A stretch of 64,000 nt of DNA from an uncultured Synechococcus sp. (GCA_949373155.1 CASICK010000003.1:1-64000), one strand, 5' to 3'; counted from the first letter of the stretch, positions 36,056-47,185 are shown. Notes: generated by a model not told the origin, from the sequence alone. Program-made: numbers and translations.

Positions 36056-36316
36056 TTATTTCGTTACCAATAGGGGTCTGTGGCGAATTCCACGGAGAGG
36101 GATCCAGAGGGTGATGCAGGCACCGTGCTGATGCAGGCACGCACCGACCTGACCATTCACTTCGATTTCGCAGGCGCCACAACTCCCCCCTAAGCAACCC
36201 GTTGGAATGTGAATGCCTGCCGCTTGAGCAGCCCCGAGCCAGTCATCGCCTTTGGAACAATGGCTTTGGCTTCCGTTTGGCCATTGGATCGTGATGGCGG
36301 ACTGTTTGTTCTCCAT
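36056..36316 (-). CDS. 2Fe-2S ferredoxin-like protein
   Basis: 86 residues with the plant-type cluster motif C-x4-C-x2-C (GCLGGSCGACEIEVNG) and a later Cys in GACLHQHGAC. The spacing to the fourth Cys is shorter than in photosynthetic ferredoxin, so this is a divergent member. It carries electrons to an unknown partner. It abuts the EamA transporter. Confidence 0.8.
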   Translation of the reverse strand: MENKQSAITIQWPNGSQSHCSKGDDWLGAAQAAGIHIPTGCLGGSCGACEIEVNGQVGACLHQHGACITLWIPLRGIRHRPLLVTK

Positions 36317-36412
36317 CGCTGGATTAAAGGCAAAACGGCACCCCGTCGCGAATGCAGAGCGACCTGTTTGATTGTTGAAATCACCATAACGAGCCTTTGA
36401 AACAACAAGGTT

Positions 36413-37918
36413 TCAAGCTTTTGTGCTGCTGCTGAGTAAGGGCTCGATATTGATGTGTTCCTCGAAGGCATCAGCGAGGCGATCGAGCAAAGCTTCCCGC
36501 TGCCGGCTGTGGTGCGGTTGTTGTTCACTGAGCGGCGGCAATCCCTTGCGTGCTCTCAGCTGATTCAGCCAGCGTCGCCGCCAAGGGCCACTTTCAAATA
36601 CCCCATGCAGATAGGTGCCTGCCACAAAACCTCCTTGCTCGCTGATGGGAGTCACCCAGCCAAGCTCTGCATCAAGACACAACGGTTGGCAGGTTTCAGC
36701 TGCTGTGGTGGCGGTGCGGCCATGGTGGAGCTCAAATCCTTCGAGTTTGAGAGCGCTGCTTCCAGTGGGCCATCGGGCCACACTGCTGCGCTGCAGGAGC
36801 GTCTTGTCTGCAGAAAAAACGGTACGTAGCGGCAGGAGGCCTAGGCCTTGATGCCTGTTGTTGATGGATGGGGCACCGCCTTCCAGACCCTCCGGATCGC
36901 AAAGCTCCTCGCCAAGCATTTGCATGCCGCCGCAGATGCCAAACACATGGCCACCGCCTGAGCTGTAGGCCTTGAACTCGGCACCCAGGCCACTGCTGTG
37001 AATGGCGCCAAGGTCACGGAGCGTTTGTTTGCTGCCTGGAATCACAACGGCATCTGGCAAGCCAAGTTCCTCTCCTGGGGCGACCCAGCGCAACTGAACC
37101 GTGGGCTCGGCTTCCAGTGGATCGAGGTCAGAGAAGTTGCTTAGGGACGGCAGTTTGAGCACAACAATCTCGAGTTCGGCGCTGCGTTTGCGCCCGCGTC
37201 GCTCGAGGAGGTCGAGGGAATCCTCCGGCGGGAATAGCTCATCCAGCCATGGCATCACTCCCAACACCGGGACACCTGTATGGGCCTCAAGCCAGCGTTG
37301 ACCCTCGTCAAACAGTTCACGCCGGCCGCGAAAACGATTGATCAACAGCCCTTTGATGAGCGGCCGTTCCACCGGGCGGAGCAGATTCAGTGTGCCCACG
37401 ATTTGCGCGAACACGCCTCCCCTTTCAATGTCTGCGACGAGAACGCAATGCGCTCGTAGATATTGAGCAAGGCGCAGGTTGGTGAGATCACGCCGTTGAA
37501 GATTCACCTCCACCGGGCTTCCAGCGCCCTCGAGCACGAGGCGTCCGCCTGGATGGCTGCTCTGCAATGCATCTAAGCCCTCACGAATTGCCTTCCAGCC
37601 CGGTTTGAACCAGTCGCGGTAATAGTGCTCAGCGCGAGCAGATCCCACACTGCGGCCGAGGTGAATCAGCTCACTGGTGGAGTCTCCCTGAGGTTTGAGC
37701 AACACTGGGTTCATCGCGCAGACAGGCTCCAATCCCGCTGCCCAAGCCTGAAGGGCTTGGGAGTAGGCCATCTCACCGCCAGTTGGATCGACCCAGGCGT
37801 TGTTGCTCATGTTCTGCCCTTTGAACGGCAGCGGCGTTTCACCTCGTCGGCGCAAGACCCTGCAGAGCGCAGCAGTCATCAACGATTTTCCGGCACCACT
37901 GGAGGTGCCCAGCACCAT
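36413..37918 (-). CDS. cobQ: Cobyric acid synthase CobQ
   Basis: 501 residues from ATG 37918. N-terminal P-loop amidoligase domain ([19 protein letters not shown]), [11 protein letters not shown], and a C-terminal class I glutamine amidotransferase domain with the Cys in [10 protein letters not shown] and the His in GTYLHGVFE. It amidates four side chains of the corrin ring in cobalamin (pseudocobalamin) synthesis. The frame opens earlier at 38014, but that part overlaps the upstream gene. Confidence 0.93.
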   Translation of the reverse strand: MVLGTSSGAGKSLMTAALCRVLRRRGETPLPFKGQNMSNNAWVDPTGGEMAYSQALQAWAAGLEPVCAMNPVLLKPQGDSTSELIHLGRSVGSARAEHYYRDWFKPGWKAIREGLDALQSSHPGGRLVLEGAGSPVEVNLQRRDLTNLRLAQYLRAHCVLVADIERGGVFAQIVGTLNLLRPVERPLIKGLLINRFRGRRELFDEGQRWLEAHTGVPVLGVMPWLDELFPPEDSLDLLERRGRKRSAELEIVVLKLPSLSNFSDLDPLEAEPTVQLRWVAPGEELGLPDAVVIPGSKQTLRDLGAIHSSGLGAEFKAYSSGGGHVFGICGGMQMLGEELCDPEGLEGGAPSINNRHQGLGLLPLRTVFSADKTLLQRSSVARWPTGSSALKLEGFELHHGRTATTAAETCQPLCLDAELGWVTPISEQGGFVAGTYLHGVFESGPWRRRWLNQLRARKGLPPLSEQQPHHSRQREALLDRLADAFEEHINIEPLLSSSTKA

Positions 37919-37935
37919 GAGAGCAGGGGGAGACT

Positions 37936-38376
37936 TCACAGACGCGGACGATGGCGGCGAAGCCAGTGGTGCATCACTTGTAGCGCATCTGCGTTTGGAA
38001 TCTCTCCATCCCAATCGTCCAGGAGGTCTCGCCCCATCGGAGTGAGCCGCACCCGTTCTGTGAGCCCTTGGCCATCCACTTCCCTGCGCAGTACGCCCAC
38101 TTGGATCAACCAGATCAAGTCATCCTCTGTTCTCGAACGGGAGAGAGGTTTGCGGCTGATGGCCATCCAATCCTGTTGGTTGCTCAGTTGCGTGCTGCTT
38201 CTGGCTTCGTGTTCCAGTTCGGCATAAAAGGCGTGGCGAAACGGAAGACAGCGCATGGCCTGACGTGCCCGTTTCAAGGCTCGTGCCGATACCAGGGAGG
38301 TGGATGAGGTCACGACCTTGCTGCTTCGTGACTCATTCTCCTCCCGCTTCATTCCGAGCGTGGCTCTGACCAGCAT
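37936..38376 (-). CDS. Winged-helix-like conserved cyanobacterial protein (Npun_F0494-like)
   Basis: 146 residues. [20 protein letters not shown] and [20 protein letters not shown] match what I recall of a conserved cyanobacterial family annotated as Npun_F0494; the second part reads as a winged helix with the wing at [19 protein letters not shown]. Function unknown, perhaps DNA binding. ATG 38352 is an alternative start. It lies 17 bases upstream of cobQ on the same strand. Confidence 0.65.
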   Translation of the reverse strand: MLVRATLGMKREENESRSSKVVTSSTSLVSARALKRARQAMRCLPFRHAFYAELEHEARSSTQLSNQQDWMAISRKPLSRSRTEDDLIWLIQVGVLRREVDGQGLTERVRLTPMGRDLLDDWDGEIPNADALQVMHHWLRRHRPRL

Positions 38377-38394
38377 CAAACTGATGGAGGTTGC

Positions 38395-39006
38395 TTGTTT
38401 GTTGTGTTGCTTTTGGCATCCGCGTCTCCAGCCAGGCGCCGTCTACTGGAGCAAGCTCAGATTGCTCATCAGGTGATGGTGAGCGGCGTGGATGAAGATC
38501 AGATTCAGCACCCTGATCCAGCTCAGTTGGTGCAGTTACTGGCTGAGGCCAAGGCATCAGCGGTGAAGCTCAAAGTGGAGCAGAGCGCGGAGCTCAGCCC
38601 ATCCATCCAGGCGGTGCTCGGTTGTGATTCGGTGCTCGCGTTTGAGGGCGAGGTTTTTGGCAAGCCAAGGGATGAGGCAGAGGCCATTAGTCGCTGGCAA
38701 CGGATGCGCGGCAAATGGGCTGAATTGCATACCGGACACTGTTTAGTGCTTCCATCCTTTGCACTTTCAAGAGCAGGTGAAGCCGCTGAGATGCAGCGCA
38801 GGTGTGTCACGACCCGTGTGCTGTTTGCCAATCTCACGGATGCGGAAGTGAAGGCTTACGTCGCCTCAGGCGAACCTTTGCAGTGTGCTGGAGGTTTTGC
38901 GCTTGAAGGACGCGGAGGTTGCTGTGTGGAGCAACTCAATGGTTGTTATTCGAATGTGATCGGCCTTAGCTTGCCGCTGCTCCGACGTTGGCTGGCGCTC
39001 TCCTAA
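38395..39006 (+). CDS. Maf-like nucleotide pyrophosphatase
   Basis: 203 residues. [17 protein letters not shown] is the Maf signature, followed by [20 protein letters not shown] and [13 protein letters not shown]. Maf proteins hydrolyse dTTP/UTP or modified nucleotides to the monophosphate. The start is a TTG at 38395 with GGAGG five bases upstream. Confidence 0.9.
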   Translation: MFVVLLLASASPARRRLLEQAQIAHQVMVSGVDEDQIQHPDPAQLVQLLAEAKASAVKLKVEQSAELSPSIQAVLGCDSVLAFEGEVFGKPRDEAEAISRWQRMRGKWAELHTGHCLVLPSFALSRAGEAAEMQRRCVTTRVLFANLTDAEVKAYVASGEPLQCAGGFALEGRGGCCVEQLNGCYSNVIGLSLPLLRRWLALS

Positions 39007-39068
39007 TGCCGTTGTCATTTTCCTCTGGTCGTAGCTAAGTCAAAGACAGTTCTTGCGTTGCGCGCATC

Positions 39069-39323
39069 ATGACCCGTCTGCTTTGCCGCTGCTTTGCCTT
39101 GATGATCGTGACGGCTGGAGTGGCGCCTGCGTTGGCCTTTGAACCCCTTCAAAAATCCTTTGATGCAACGCCTCAAGACGCATCCAGTGAGCTCAGTGTT
39201 GAAGACGTGAACTTCTCTTCTGACGAGCTGAGGCAGGCGGAATCCTTAACGGTGACTCCTGCAGCTCCTGGAGAAAAAGGCCGTGCTCCGAAGGGATATT
39301 CCCTGTTGGATGTTGGTTTTTGA
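39069..39323 (+). CDS. Small secreted protein (84 aa)
   Basis: 84 residues with a signal peptide (FALMIVTAGVAPALAF) and a polar, Ser/Asp/Glu-rich mature part (SSELSVEDVNFSSDELRQAE). No family recognised. Convergent with psbC. Confidence 0.65.
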   Translation: MTRLLCRCFALMIVTAGVAPALAFEPLQKSFDATPQDASSELSVEDVNFSSDELRQAESLTVTPAAPGEKGRAPKGYSLLDVGF

Positions 39324-39356
39324 GCCTGTTGCTGATTTGTATAGCTGTGTTTGGCC

Positions 39357-39388
39357 AAAAAAAACCCTCACCTTGCGGCGAGGGTTGA
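39357..39388 (-). terminator. Terminator of the psbDC operon
   Basis: On the minus strand AACCCTC-GCCGCAAGGT-GAGGGTT is followed by eight T, about 20 bases after the psbC stop. Confidence 0.9.
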
Positions 39389-39408
39389 AACATTTGATCA
39401 GTGAATGA

Positions 39409-40794
39409 TCAGTCGAGGTCAGGCATAGCCAACGTGGGCTCTGCTTGACGATCGATTCCTTTTTCGAAACCAGCAGCGGCAGCGCGTGCGCGACCTGCAT
39501 GCCAGAGGTGACCGACAAGGAAGAAGAAAGCAAGGATGAACTGCGTCGCGGCAAGCCACTGACGGATGTTCACGAAGTTCACCGAGTTGGGCTCGGTGAT
39601 GATGCCTCCAACAGAGTTGATCGACGCGTTAGGAGCGTGGGTCATGTATTCAGCGGCGCGGCGAACCTGCCAAGGCTGAATATCGTTCTGAAGCTTGTCG
39701 AGGCTCAGGCCGTTGGGTCCACGAAGGGGCTCCAACCAAGGACCACGGAAGTCCCAGAAACGCATCGTTTCACCACCAAAGATGATCTCACCAGTTGGTG
39801 AACGCATCAGGTACTTACCAAGACCCGTTGGGCCCATGGCCGAACCGATGTTGGCTCCCATGCGTTGGTCACGCACGAGGAAGGTGAAACTTTGAGCCTG
39901 GGAGGATTCGGCGTTGGTCGGGCCGTAAAACTCCGAAGGGTATGCGGTGTTGTTGAACCAGATGTAAGCCGAAGCGATGAAGCTCATGAAGCTCAGAGCG
40001 CCAAGGCTGTAGCTGAGGTAAGCCTCACCATTCCAGATGAAGGCGCGTCGCACCCAGCCGAAAGGCTTGGTGATCACGTGCCAAATACCACCGAAAATGC
40101 AGGTCAAACCAAGCCAGATGTGGCCACCGATGATGTCCTCCATGGAGTTCACACCGATGATCCAGCCTTCGCCACCAAAGGGAGCGCGGAACAGATAACC
40201 GAAGATCACACCGGGGTCGAGGGTGGGGTTCGTGATCAAACGAACGTCTCCACCACCTGGAGCCCAGGTGTCATAAACGCCACCGAAGAACATGGCCTTG
40301 AAGACCAGGAGCAGGCAGCCCACACCCAAAAGGATGAGGTGATAACCAATGATGTTGGTCATCTGGTTTTTGTCGCGCCAATCCTGGGAGAAGAAAGTGG
40401 AGTAGTTCTCCAAAATCTCTGGACCACGAAGAGCGTGATACAGACCGCCGAGTCCGAGCACGGCAGAACTGATCAGGTGCAGAACACCGACAACAAAGAA
40501 GGGGTAGAGGTTGGTCACCTCACCACCAGGACCAACGCCATAGCCAAGAGTGGCCACGTGTGGGAACAGGATCAAGCCCTGCTCATACATCGGCTTATCG
40601 AAGGTGAAATGACTCACCTCGAACAGCATCATGGCGCCAGCCCAGAACACCATCAGACCAGCGTGGGCCACGTGGGCACCTAGCAGTCGGCCAGACAGGT
40701 TGATGAGACGAGCATTACCGGCCCACCAGGCAAAGCCGGTGGAGTCGAGGTCTTTACCGCCAGTGGCGATAAGACCGGAATTAAAGGGCGTTTC
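39409..40794 (-). CDS. psbC: Photosystem II CP43 protein
   Basis: 461 residues, normal length, six membrane helices. Starts at the conserved GTG ([20 protein letters not shown]) inside the end of psbD, overlapping it by 14 bases. Contains the large lumenal loop with [20 protein letters not shown] and [16 protein letters not shown], which carries the Glu and Arg that contact the Mn4CaO5 cluster. CP43 is the inner antenna of photosystem II. Co-transcribed with psbD. Confidence 0.98.
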   Translation of the reverse strand, partial: ETPFNSGLIATGGKDLDSTGFAWWAGNARLINLSGRLLGAHVAHAGLMVFWAGAMMLFEVSHFTFDKPMYEQGLILFPHVATLGYGVGPGGEVTNLYPFFVVGVLHLISSAVLGLGGLYHALRGPEILENYSTFFSQDWRDKNQMTNIIGYHLILLGVGCLLLVFKAMFFGGVYDTWAPGGGDVRLITNPTLDPGVIFGYLFRAPFGGEGWIIGVNSMEDIIGGHIWLGLTCIFGGIWHVITKPFGWVRRAFIWNGEAYLSYSLGALSFMSFIASAYIWFNNTAYPSEFYGPTNAESSQAQSFTFLVRDQRMGANIGSAMGPTGLGKYLMRSPTGEIIFGGETMRFWDFRGPWLEPLRGPNGLSLDKLQNDIQPWQVRRAAEYMTHAPNASINSVGGIITEPNSVNFVNIRQWLAATQFILAFFFLVGHLWHAGRARAAAAGFEKGIDRQAEPTLAMPDLD

Positions 40795-41836
40795 CACGGG
40801 GCAGAACCTCTTCAGGGAAGACGAAGTTTTCGTGCGGCTGATCAGCCGGTGCCATCCAGGCACGCAGACCTTCATTCAGAAGAATGTTCTTCGTGTAGAA
40901 GGTTTCAAATTCAGGATCCTCAGCAGCGCGGATTTCCTGTGACACGAAGTCATAGGCACGCAAGTTGAGTGCAAGGCCGATGATGCCGATGGAACTGGTC
41001 CACAAGCCCATCACTGGCACAAACAGCATGAAGAAGTGCAGCCAACGCTTGTTGGAGAACGCAATTCCGAAGATTTGGCTCCAGAAACGGTTGGCGGTGA
41101 CCATTGAATAGGTCTCTTCTTCTTGGGTGGGTTCGAACGCCTTAAAGGTGTTCGACTGTTCACCATCCTCAAAAAGGGTGTTTTCCACGGTCGCGCCGTG
41201 AATGGCGCAAAGCAGTGCACCGCCAAGAATGCCGGCCACTCCCATCATGTGGAAGGGATTCAGGGTCCAGTTATGGAAGCCCTGGAGGAACAACAGGAAG
41301 CGGAAAATTGCAGCCACACCAAAGGAGGGTGCAAAGAACCAGCTGCTCTGTCCCAAGGGGTACATCAAGAAGACACTGACGAACACTGCAATCGGACCTG
41401 AGAAGGCGATGGCGTTGTAAGGACGAATGCCGACGAGACGAGCAATTTCAAACTGACGCAGCATGAAGCCGATCAGTGCAAAGGCGCCGTGGAGAGCAAC
41501 GAAAGCCCAGAGGCCTCCAAGTTGAATCCAGCGAACAAAATCACCCTGGGCTTCTGGGCCCCAGAGCAACAGCAAGCTGTGACCCATCGCATCAGCGGGG
41601 GTGGACACAGCAGCGGTGAGGAAATTGCAACCCTCGAGGTACGACGACGCAATGCCGTGGGTGTACCAGGAAGTTACAAAAGTGGTTCCCGTTAACCAGC
41701 CACCAATCGAGAGGTAGGCCGTGGGAAGAAGAAGAATGCCGGACCAGCCGACAAAAACAAATCGGTCGCGTTTGAGCCAATCATCGAGGACGTCGAACCA
41801 TCCCCGCTGCGGCATGCGACCTGCAGCGATCGTCAT
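40781..41836 (-). CDS. psbD: Photosystem II D2 protein
   Basis: 351 residues from ATG 41836 ([20 protein letters not shown]). Five membrane helices with the His ligands of P680 and the non-haem iron, the QA site region [20 protein letters not shown] and the end [19 protein letters not shown]2 forms the reaction centre with D1. The frame opens further upstream, but the usual N-terminus is at 41836. Overlaps psbC by 14 bases. Confidence 0.98.
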   Translation of the reverse strand: MTIAAGRMPQRGWFDVLDDWLKRDRFVFVGWSGILLLPTAYLSIGGWLTGTTFVTSWYTHGIASSYLEGCNFLTAAVSTPADAMGHSLLLLWGPEAQGDFVRWIQLGGLWAFVALHGAFALIGFMLRQFEIARLVGIRPYNAIAFSGPIAVFVSVFLMYPLGQSSWFFAPSFGVAAIFRFLLFLQGFHNWTLNPFHMMGVAGILGGALLCAIHGATVENTLFEDGEQSNTFKAFEPTQEEETYSMVTANRFWSQIFGIAFSNKRWLHFFMLFVPVMGLWTSSIGIIGLALNLRAYDFVSQEIRAAEDPEFETFYTKNILLNEGLRAWMAPADQPHENFVFPEEVLPRGNAL

Positions 41837-42055
41837 GAATTGAACGTTGCGGTTAACCCGCATGCATTGGGTTCCCGGCGACCTTAACAATCTTGTTGGG
41901 TCATTCGGGGCTTAGATGGCTCAGCTGAAACCCGTTGTATCGGAATGCATCTTCTGGGTTTCTTTCGATTTGCGTCCTCGTTTCGTAGCAATGCTTTGTA
42001 GCGGGCTCAGCTGAATGGCTTCGCAGTCCAAAATGACCTTTGATTTTGGGCTTTG

Positions 42056-42592
42056 ATGGCCGCTGAACTGCTCGAACAACCCGTCCTCGGCTCACGCCGA
42101 CTTTCGAACATTCTCGTTGCCTTGATGGTGACGATTGGCGGTATTGGTTTTCTGTTTGCTTCTCTCTCCAGCTATTTGGGTAGGGATCTCCTCCCTCTGG
42201 GCCATCCCGCTGGCTTGGTGTTTGTGCCTCAGGGACTGGTGATGGGGCTGTACAGCCTTGCGGCAGCCCTTCTCGCCACCTATCTCTGGGCCGTGATCAC
42301 GATCAACGTGGGCTCAGGTAGCAACCGTTTTGATCGCTCCGCAGGTGTGGTGACCATCTCGAGGCGTGGTTTTCGTCAGCCGATCAGCGTTGAGATTCCC
42401 ATCAAGGACATCCAGGCTGTGAAAGTTGAGGTGAGGGATGGCTTCAACACGCGACGCCGGGTTTCTCTTCGTGTTCGCGGAAGACGAGACATGCCTCTCA
42501 CCCGTGTTGGTGAACCTCTCCCCCTGGCCCAGTTGGAACAGGACGGAGCCGAGTTGGCACGTTTCTTAGGTGTGAATCTCGAAGGACTTTGA
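42056..42592 (+). CDS. ycf4: Photosystem I assembly protein Ycf4
   Basis: 178 residues. Two N-terminal membrane helices ([19 protein letters not shown] and [20 protein letters not shown]) followed by a soluble domain with [19 protein letters not shown] and [16 protein letters not shown]. Ycf4 is a thylakoid assembly factor for photosystem I. Divergent from psbD, so both promoters may lie in 41837-42055. Confidence 0.93.
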   Translation: MAAELLEQPVLGSRRLSNILVALMVTIGGIGFLFASLSSYLGRDLLPLGHPAGLVFVPQGLVMGLYSLAAALLATYLWAVITINVGSGSNRFDRSAGVVTISRRGFRQPISVEIPIKDIQAVKVEVRDGFNTRRRVSLRVRGRRDMPLTRVGEPLPLAQLEQDGAELARFLGVNLEGL

Positions 42593-42606
42593 TCTTCTTT
42601 CCTTTT

Positions 42607-43305
42607 ATGCAGCGCTCAATCATGCGGACGCTTTTATCTCTTGCTGTCTGCTTGCCACTTCTTGTTGGTTGCTCTCAGTCCAATACAGCGTCAACGGCTT
42701 CAGTTCCTACGGGCTGCAGCCAAGCCAGTAGTCCATGTCTTCAGGGGAAGGCCAATGTGGAGCTCACAACTACCCGCGGGGTGGTCAAGCTTGAACTCGA
42801 TGGTGATGCGGCACCCGTTACGGCTGGCAATTTTGTGGACCTTGTCAAAAGAGGTGTGTACGACGGCACAGTGTTTCACAGGGTGATTCGTGAGCCTGTG
42901 CCGTTTGTCGTGCAGGGTGGCGATCCCACCTCCAGTGATCCGAATACTTCGAAATCTCAGTACGGCACCGGAAGTTTTGTGGATCCAGATAGTGGGCAGG
43001 CGCGATTCATTCCCCTTGAGCTGTCATATCAAAATGAAGATCAGCCGCGCTACAGCCGCCAGAGCACCAATCCCAGCGATCTGCAGCAGCTCACACTGAG
43101 TCATGAGCGGGGAGCCCTTGCCATGGCTCGCTCCCAATCCCCCGATTCGGCCAGCGCTCAGTTTTATATCGCCCTAAAGCCTTTGCCTGAGCTGGATGGC
43201 CGCTACGCCGTGTTCGGTCGTGTGACCGATGGCTTGGAGGTGGTGGATGCGATTGAACAGGACGACATGTTGATCAAAGCGAAGCTGCTCACCCCAGGCC
43301 TTTGA
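42607..43305 (+). CDS. Cyclophilin-type peptidyl-prolyl isomerase lipoprotein
   Basis: 232 residues. A lipoprotein signal (LLSLAVCLPLLVGC) is followed by a Cys-rich linker and a cyclophilin domain (PVTAGNFVDLVKRGVYDGT, VFHRVI, RGALAMARSQSPDSASAQFY). It speeds proline isomerisation in the periplasm or thylakoid lumen. ATG 42622 is another possible start. It follows ycf4 closely on the same strand. Confidence 0.9.
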   Translation: MQRSIMRTLLSLAVCLPLLVGCSQSNTASTASVPTGCSQASSPCLQGKANVELTTTRGVVKLELDGDAAPVTAGNFVDLVKRGVYDGTVFHRVIREPVPFVVQGGDPTSSDPNTSKSQYGTGSFVDPDSGQARFIPLELSYQNEDQPRYSRQSTNPSDLQQLTLSHERGALAMARSQSPDSASAQFYIALKPLPELDGRYAVFGRVTDGLEVVDAIEQDDMLIKAKLLTPGL

Positions 43306-43314
43306 TGACAGCCA

Positions 43315-43845
43315 TCAAGCGGGCACACGCGCTCCGCTGATGGCAGCTTTGAGTAATTCGGTGTTTACCCCTGAAGCCCGTTCCAGGGCCACTTTCCCGG
43401 TTCGGGCGATTTCCAGGATTCCGTAGGGTGCCATCAGGCGTTCTAGAGCCACCAATTTGCCTGGATCTCCCACCACTTCCAGGGTGAGAGCGTCATCGGC
43501 AACATCCACCACTTTGGCGCGGAACACCTGCACCAACTCCAGAATGGCGCCCCGCTGTTCAGCCGGAGCTGACACCTTCATCAGCATCAGCTCCCGTTCC
43601 ACCGCGGGCAATTGCGAGAGATCGAGCACCTGAAGCACGTTCACCAGCTTGTCGAGCTGCTTGCTCATTTGCTGCAGGGTGTGTTCGTCGCCCTCCACCA
43701 CCATGGTGAGCCGCGACTGTCCATTGGTTTCAGCAGGACCTACCGCCAAGCTGTCGATGTTGAAGCCGCGTCTGGCGAAGAGGCCTGCGATGCGGCTCAG
43801 TGCGCCGGATTCGTCCTCCACCAGGACGGACAGGGTGTGCTTCAT
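43315..43845 (-). CDS. ilvN: Acetolactate synthase small subunit
   Basis: 176 residues. The N-terminal ACT domain ([35 protein letters not shown]) and the conserved C-terminal part identify the regulatory subunit that gives valine feedback control of acetohydroxyacid synthase. Symbol ilvN or ilvH is used; I keep ilvN. Its start overlaps the stop of the hydrolase gene (ATGA at 43842-43845). Confidence 0.93.
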   Translation of the reverse strand: MKHTLSVLVEDESGALSRIAGLFARRGFNIDSLAVGPAETNGQSRLTMVVEGDEHTLQQMSKQLDKLVNVLQVLDLSQLPAVERELMLMKVSAPAEQRGAILELVQVFRAKVVDVADDALTLEVVGDPGKLVALERLMAPYGILEIARTGKVALERASGVNTELLKAAISGARVPA

Positions 43846-44822
43846 GCCCGTTGCTTTGCGTCCAGCTCGCTTGTTCTTCCTAAATTAAGGTCCAGCCAGC
43901 GCAAAAGCTCTTGATGGAAATGTTCGGGGCTTTCATCGTGGGGACAATGACCACTTCCCTCGAGTACGCGTAGCTTCAGCCAGGAATGTTGTTGCTGCAG
44001 TTTTTCGCCGATCATCAAGGGCACAAAACGATCCTGTCGGCCCCAAAGCAATAGGAGGGGAACGGGTTGGTGATGCCCGGCTAACCGCTCCAGCAACGCC
44101 GGTGCTGTGGCCCCGCGTGGGCGTAAGGCCATCCCAACGCTCATGGCGCGGAGGCTGCGTGCGGCGGTACGGCGACGGGCTGGGCTGGCAATCAGCTGAT
44201 GCAATTCCCGGTCGGAGCGGATCGAGCGGTAGTAGGCCCCTTGGAGGCCCATGCGCAGCAGAGCTGTGCGGCTGATCAAGGGGACAATGACCTCTAGAGG
44301 TAGCAATCGGCAGAGCAGCCCCACCGTGCGTCTTTTGAGTTGGCGCAGCCGGCGTGGCTGTCGTCGCGGCAAGGGCTGCATGAGGGCGGGGTCCGGCAGC
44401 GGTGCCGCAACCACGGCTGTGACCCACTCCGGACGAAAGACCGCGGTGGTGAGTGCGGTGAGGCCTCCCAGAGAATTGCCTACTAACACAGCGGGTTGTT
44501 GAACCACCAGCTCCAGAAAGGCTGCTAACTGTCGCGCCCAAAGACGGTTGTCCAAGCGGATATGGGGATGAAGGCCTGGTTGTTCGGAGCGGCCGAAACC
44601 GATCAAATCAAGTCCGTAAACCCGATATCCAGCCTTCGTGAGAGGCGCTGCGTTGTGACGCCAATGGCTGCTGCTAGCACCGAACCCATGCAGCAGAACC
44701 ATCGGGGGAGCTTTGGGATCCCCGAGCACGCGCCAGTGACAGCGGTAGCCCTTCCAGATCCATACAGCGCTTTCGCCCCAATCGGCACCGTTGGAGGCAG
44801 GCTGAAGAGCAGTTGCGTGCAC
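43842..44822 (-). CDS. Alpha/beta hydrolase
   Basis: 326 residues. [20 protein letters not shown], the nucleophile elbow VGNSLGGL, Asp in WGRQDRFVP and His in [15 protein letters not shown] complete the triad. The pattern is that of the cyanobacterial and chloroplast branch that includes pheophytinase-like and lipid-acting hydrolases; the substrate is unknown. The start is a GTG. Overlaps ilvN by four bases. Confidence 0.85.
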   Translation of the reverse strand: MHATALQPASNGADWGESAVWIWKGYRCHWRVLGDPKAPPMVLLHGFGASSSHWRHNAAPLTKAGYRVYGLDLIGFGRSEQPGLHPHIRLDNRLWARQLAAFLELVVQQPAVLVGNSLGGLTALTTAVFRPEWVTAVVAAPLPDPALMQPLPRRQPRRLRQLKRRTVGLLCRLLPLEVIVPLISRTALLRMGLQGAYYRSIRSDRELHQLIASPARRRTAARSLRAMSVGMALRPRGATAPALLERLAGHHQPVPLLLLWGRQDRFVPLMIGEKLQQQHSWLKLRVLEGSGHCPHDESPEHFHQELLRWLDLNLGRTSELDAKQRA

Positions 44823-44835
44823 ACGCCTGACGGAG

Positions 44836-46041
44836 TTGAACGTTCACTATCGCGAAGGGATGGCGTCGGTGCGGACCGGGGCTGGTTTCTTTCGCCCCGA
44901 CTCCAGACCGGCGCGAGACCTCTCCGTCTTGGTCGCCGCCTCAACCTTGGTGGGTGCCTCCAGGGATCGCCCCCTGCGCTGGCTTGACCTCATGGCTGGC
45001 TGCGGGATCCGTTCTCTGCGCTGGGGACTGGAGGCGAGGGGAATGTCCCATCAGCCTGTGGAGCTTTGGGTGAATGACGCGGATCAAGAGCGTGGGCCCC
45101 TGCTAGCCGCCAATCTCGAACCGTTGCACGCCTGTGATGGGGTTTCGCTCAACCTGAGCCATCATCCAGCGGAGCGGCTGCTGCGCGAGGCCTATCTCGA
45201 GCATCGTTTTTTTGATCTGATCGATCTCGATCCTTTTGGCTGCCCGAATGTTTTGCTCCAGTCCACGCTCCAGGCGATGCGTTTTGGAGGTGTGCTGTTG
45301 CTTGCGAGCACCGACGGTCGCTCACCCACGGGGCATGACCGGTGTGCGGCTGTGCGTCGGTTTGGAGCAGCGGCTCGTGCCCACCCATCGAGTTGGGAGC
45401 TGGCGTTGCGCCTCCAATTGGCTGCTCTTGCCCGTGAGGCTTGGTTGCTGGGACGCGGTCTTGAGCCCTTGTTCAGCTTCAGCGATGGCCGCACGTTTCG
45501 TGTAGCGGTGCGGATGCGCCAGAGAATCCGTTCGGGGGAGGAGCAGCAGCTCGGCTTCTTAGCCCGTTGTGACCGCTGCGGGGATCAGGCGGTGCAAGCG
45601 ATGTTGGACCTGCAGGGCTGGAGACCCTGTGCCTGTACGGATGGCTGCGGACGCTGGGCGGTGAGTGGTCCGCTTTGGATTGGTCCGCTCCAGGATATTT
45701 CTCAAATCAACGGGCTTTTGGAGATCAGTAATGGCTTGGATGCAGCGTTGAGCATGGGATTGCGTGAGGGGCAAGACCTGACCCTTGCCTCGCGCAGCAG
45801 GCGGATGCTCGAAGGATTGATGGCGGATCCCGGTCAACCAGCTTGTTGCTGGTCAACGGCTGAATTATCCCGTCGGCTTCAGCTCAAAGGACCACCGGCG
45901 ATCGAGCCTTTGGTTGCCGCTCTTCGGGCTTCTGGGCACAGCGCTTCAGTGAGTGGTGTGATGGCTGGGCAGGTGCGAACCAATGCCCCTCTCGGCATCT
46001 TGTTACGACGATGCACCGAATTTGGCGGGAAAGATCGTTAA
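44836..46041 (+). CDS. tRNA (guanine26-N2)-dimethyltransferase, Trm1 type
   Basis: 401 residues. N-terminal FFRPDSRPARDLSVL, the SAM site LRWLDLMAGCGIRSLRWG, the catalytic FDLIDLDPFGCP (DPFG signature) and a C-terminal domain with a Cys cluster (ARCDRCGDQAVQ...CACTDGCG) are typical of Trm1, which dimethylates G26 of tRNA. Trm1 is common in archaea and eukaryotes and rare in bacteria. The start is probably the TTG at 44836, 13 bases from the divergent hydrolase start. Confidence 0.88.
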   Translation: MNVHYREGMASVRTGAGFFRPDSRPARDLSVLVAASTLVGASRDRPLRWLDLMAGCGIRSLRWGLEARGMSHQPVELWVNDADQERGPLLAANLEPLHACDGVSLNLSHHPAERLLREAYLEHRFFDLIDLDPFGCPNVLLQSTLQAMRFGGVLLLASTDGRSPTGHDRCAAVRRFGAAARAHPSSWELALRLQLAALAREAWLLGRGLEPLFSFSDGRTFRVAVRMRQRIRSGEEQQLGFLARCDRCGDQAVQAMLDLQGWRPCACTDGCGRWAVSGPLWIGPLQDISQINGLLEISNGLDAALSMGLREGQDLTLASRSRRMLEGLMADPGQPACCWSTAELSRRLQLKGPPAIEPLVAALRASGHSASVSGVMAGQVRTNAPLGILLRRCTEFGGKDR

Positions 46042-46068
46042 ATAGATGCTGATTGTGAATCCCGTTTC

Positions 46069-46167
46069 ATGGCTTCGGAAATTTTCGGAATTGCTGTCGT
46101 GTTCTGGGTGTTGATTCCCGTGGGCCTCGCTGGTGGTGCCTTGCTTTTGAAACTTCAAGGCGACTGA
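46069..46167 (+). CDS. petM: Cytochrome b6f subunit PetM
   Basis: 32 residues, [20 protein letters not shown] then [12 protein letters not shown]. One membrane helix; length and sequence are those of subunit VII of the cytochrome b6f complex in thylakoids. It sits between trm1 and ycf39 on the same strand. Confidence 0.95.
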   Translation: MASEIFGIAVVFWVLIPVGLAGGALLLKLQGD

Positions 46168-46222
46168 TCGGCGCGTATGGCCTTTGCTCCCTTTAGGCTC
46201 CACGCTTGGAATGACTGACCCG

Positions 46223-47185
46223 ATGCAAGTTCTGGTGGTTGGTGGGACAGGAACGCTTGGTCGTCAAATCGCAAAACAAGCGGTTGATGCTGGCCACAAA
46301 GTGCGTTGCGTAGTGCGCTCACCTCGAAAGGCAGCCTTTTTACAGGAGTGGGGGTGTGAGCTCACGCGAGGTGATCTGCTTGAGCCTGCAAGCCTTGATT
46401 ACGCACTCGATGGCATGGATGCGGTCATTGATGCCGCCACCAGCCGGCCAACGGATCCAAACAGCATTTACGAGACTGATTGGGAGGGAAAGCTCAATCT
46501 GCTTAGGGCTTGCGAGAAAGCCGATGTAAAGCGTTTCGTTTTTCTCTCCCTCTTGGGTGCGTCAAAGCACCGCAATGTTCCTTTGATGGACATCAAACAC
46601 TGCACTGAGCGCCTGCTGGAAGAGTCAGATCTTGACTACACAATCCTGCAAGGAGCGGCGTTCATGCAGGGCGTGATCAGTCAATTTGCGATTCCAATTT
46701 TGGAAAGCCAAACGGTTTGGGTGAGTGGAAGTCCAACCCCGATCGCTTATATGAACACGCAAGACATGGCTCGTTTTGCGGTTGCGGCCGTTGAACATCC
46801 AGAAACGATTCGATGTTCATACCCCGTCGTCGGTCCCAAAGCCTGGAACACCGGAGAAGTGATTCAACTCTGTGAGTTGGCGAGTTCTAGGTCGGCAAGG
46901 GTGTTTCGCGTGCCTGGAGCATTGCTCAATCTGATGCAAGGCATCTGTTCGTTCTTTGAACCAGCCGTGAACGTGGCAGAGCGCCTTGCCTTTGCTGAAG
47001 TCACGGGTGGAGGTGGCTCCCTTGATGCGCCGATGGAGGCCAGTTATCGCGCTTTTGGCCTTGAGCTCGATGAAACCACACAGCTTGAGACCTACATTCG
47101 TGAGTACTACGACACGATCTTGAAGCGCCTCAGAGATATGGAGGCCGATCTCGACAAGAACGCCAAGAAAAAGCTGCCCTTTTAG
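46223..47185 (+). CDS. ycf39: Photosystem II assembly factor Ycf39
   Basis: 320 residues. MQVLVVGGTGTLGRQIAKQA is the NAD(P)-binding start of an atypical short-chain dehydrogenase; VKRFVFLSLLGASKHRNVPL and the C-terminal part match Ycf39. It lacks the SDR catalytic Tyr-Lys pair and, with Hlip proteins, helps deliver chlorophyll to D1 during photosystem II assembly. ATG 46211 is an alternative start. Follows petM. Confidence 0.92.
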   Translation: MQVLVVGGTGTLGRQIAKQAVDAGHKVRCVVRSPRKAAFLQEWGCELTRGDLLEPASLDYALDGMDAVIDAATSRPTDPNSIYETDWEGKLNLLRACEKADVKRFVFLSLLGASKHRNVPLMDIKHCTERLLEESDLDYTILQGAAFMQGVISQFAIPILESQTVWVSGSPTPIAYMNTQDMARFAVAAVEHPETIRCSYPVVGPKAWNTGEVIQLCELASSRSARVFRVPGALLNLMQGICSFFEPAVNVAERLAFAEVTGGGGSLDAPMEASYRAFGLELDETTQLETYIREYYDTILKRLRDMEADLDKNAKKKLPF

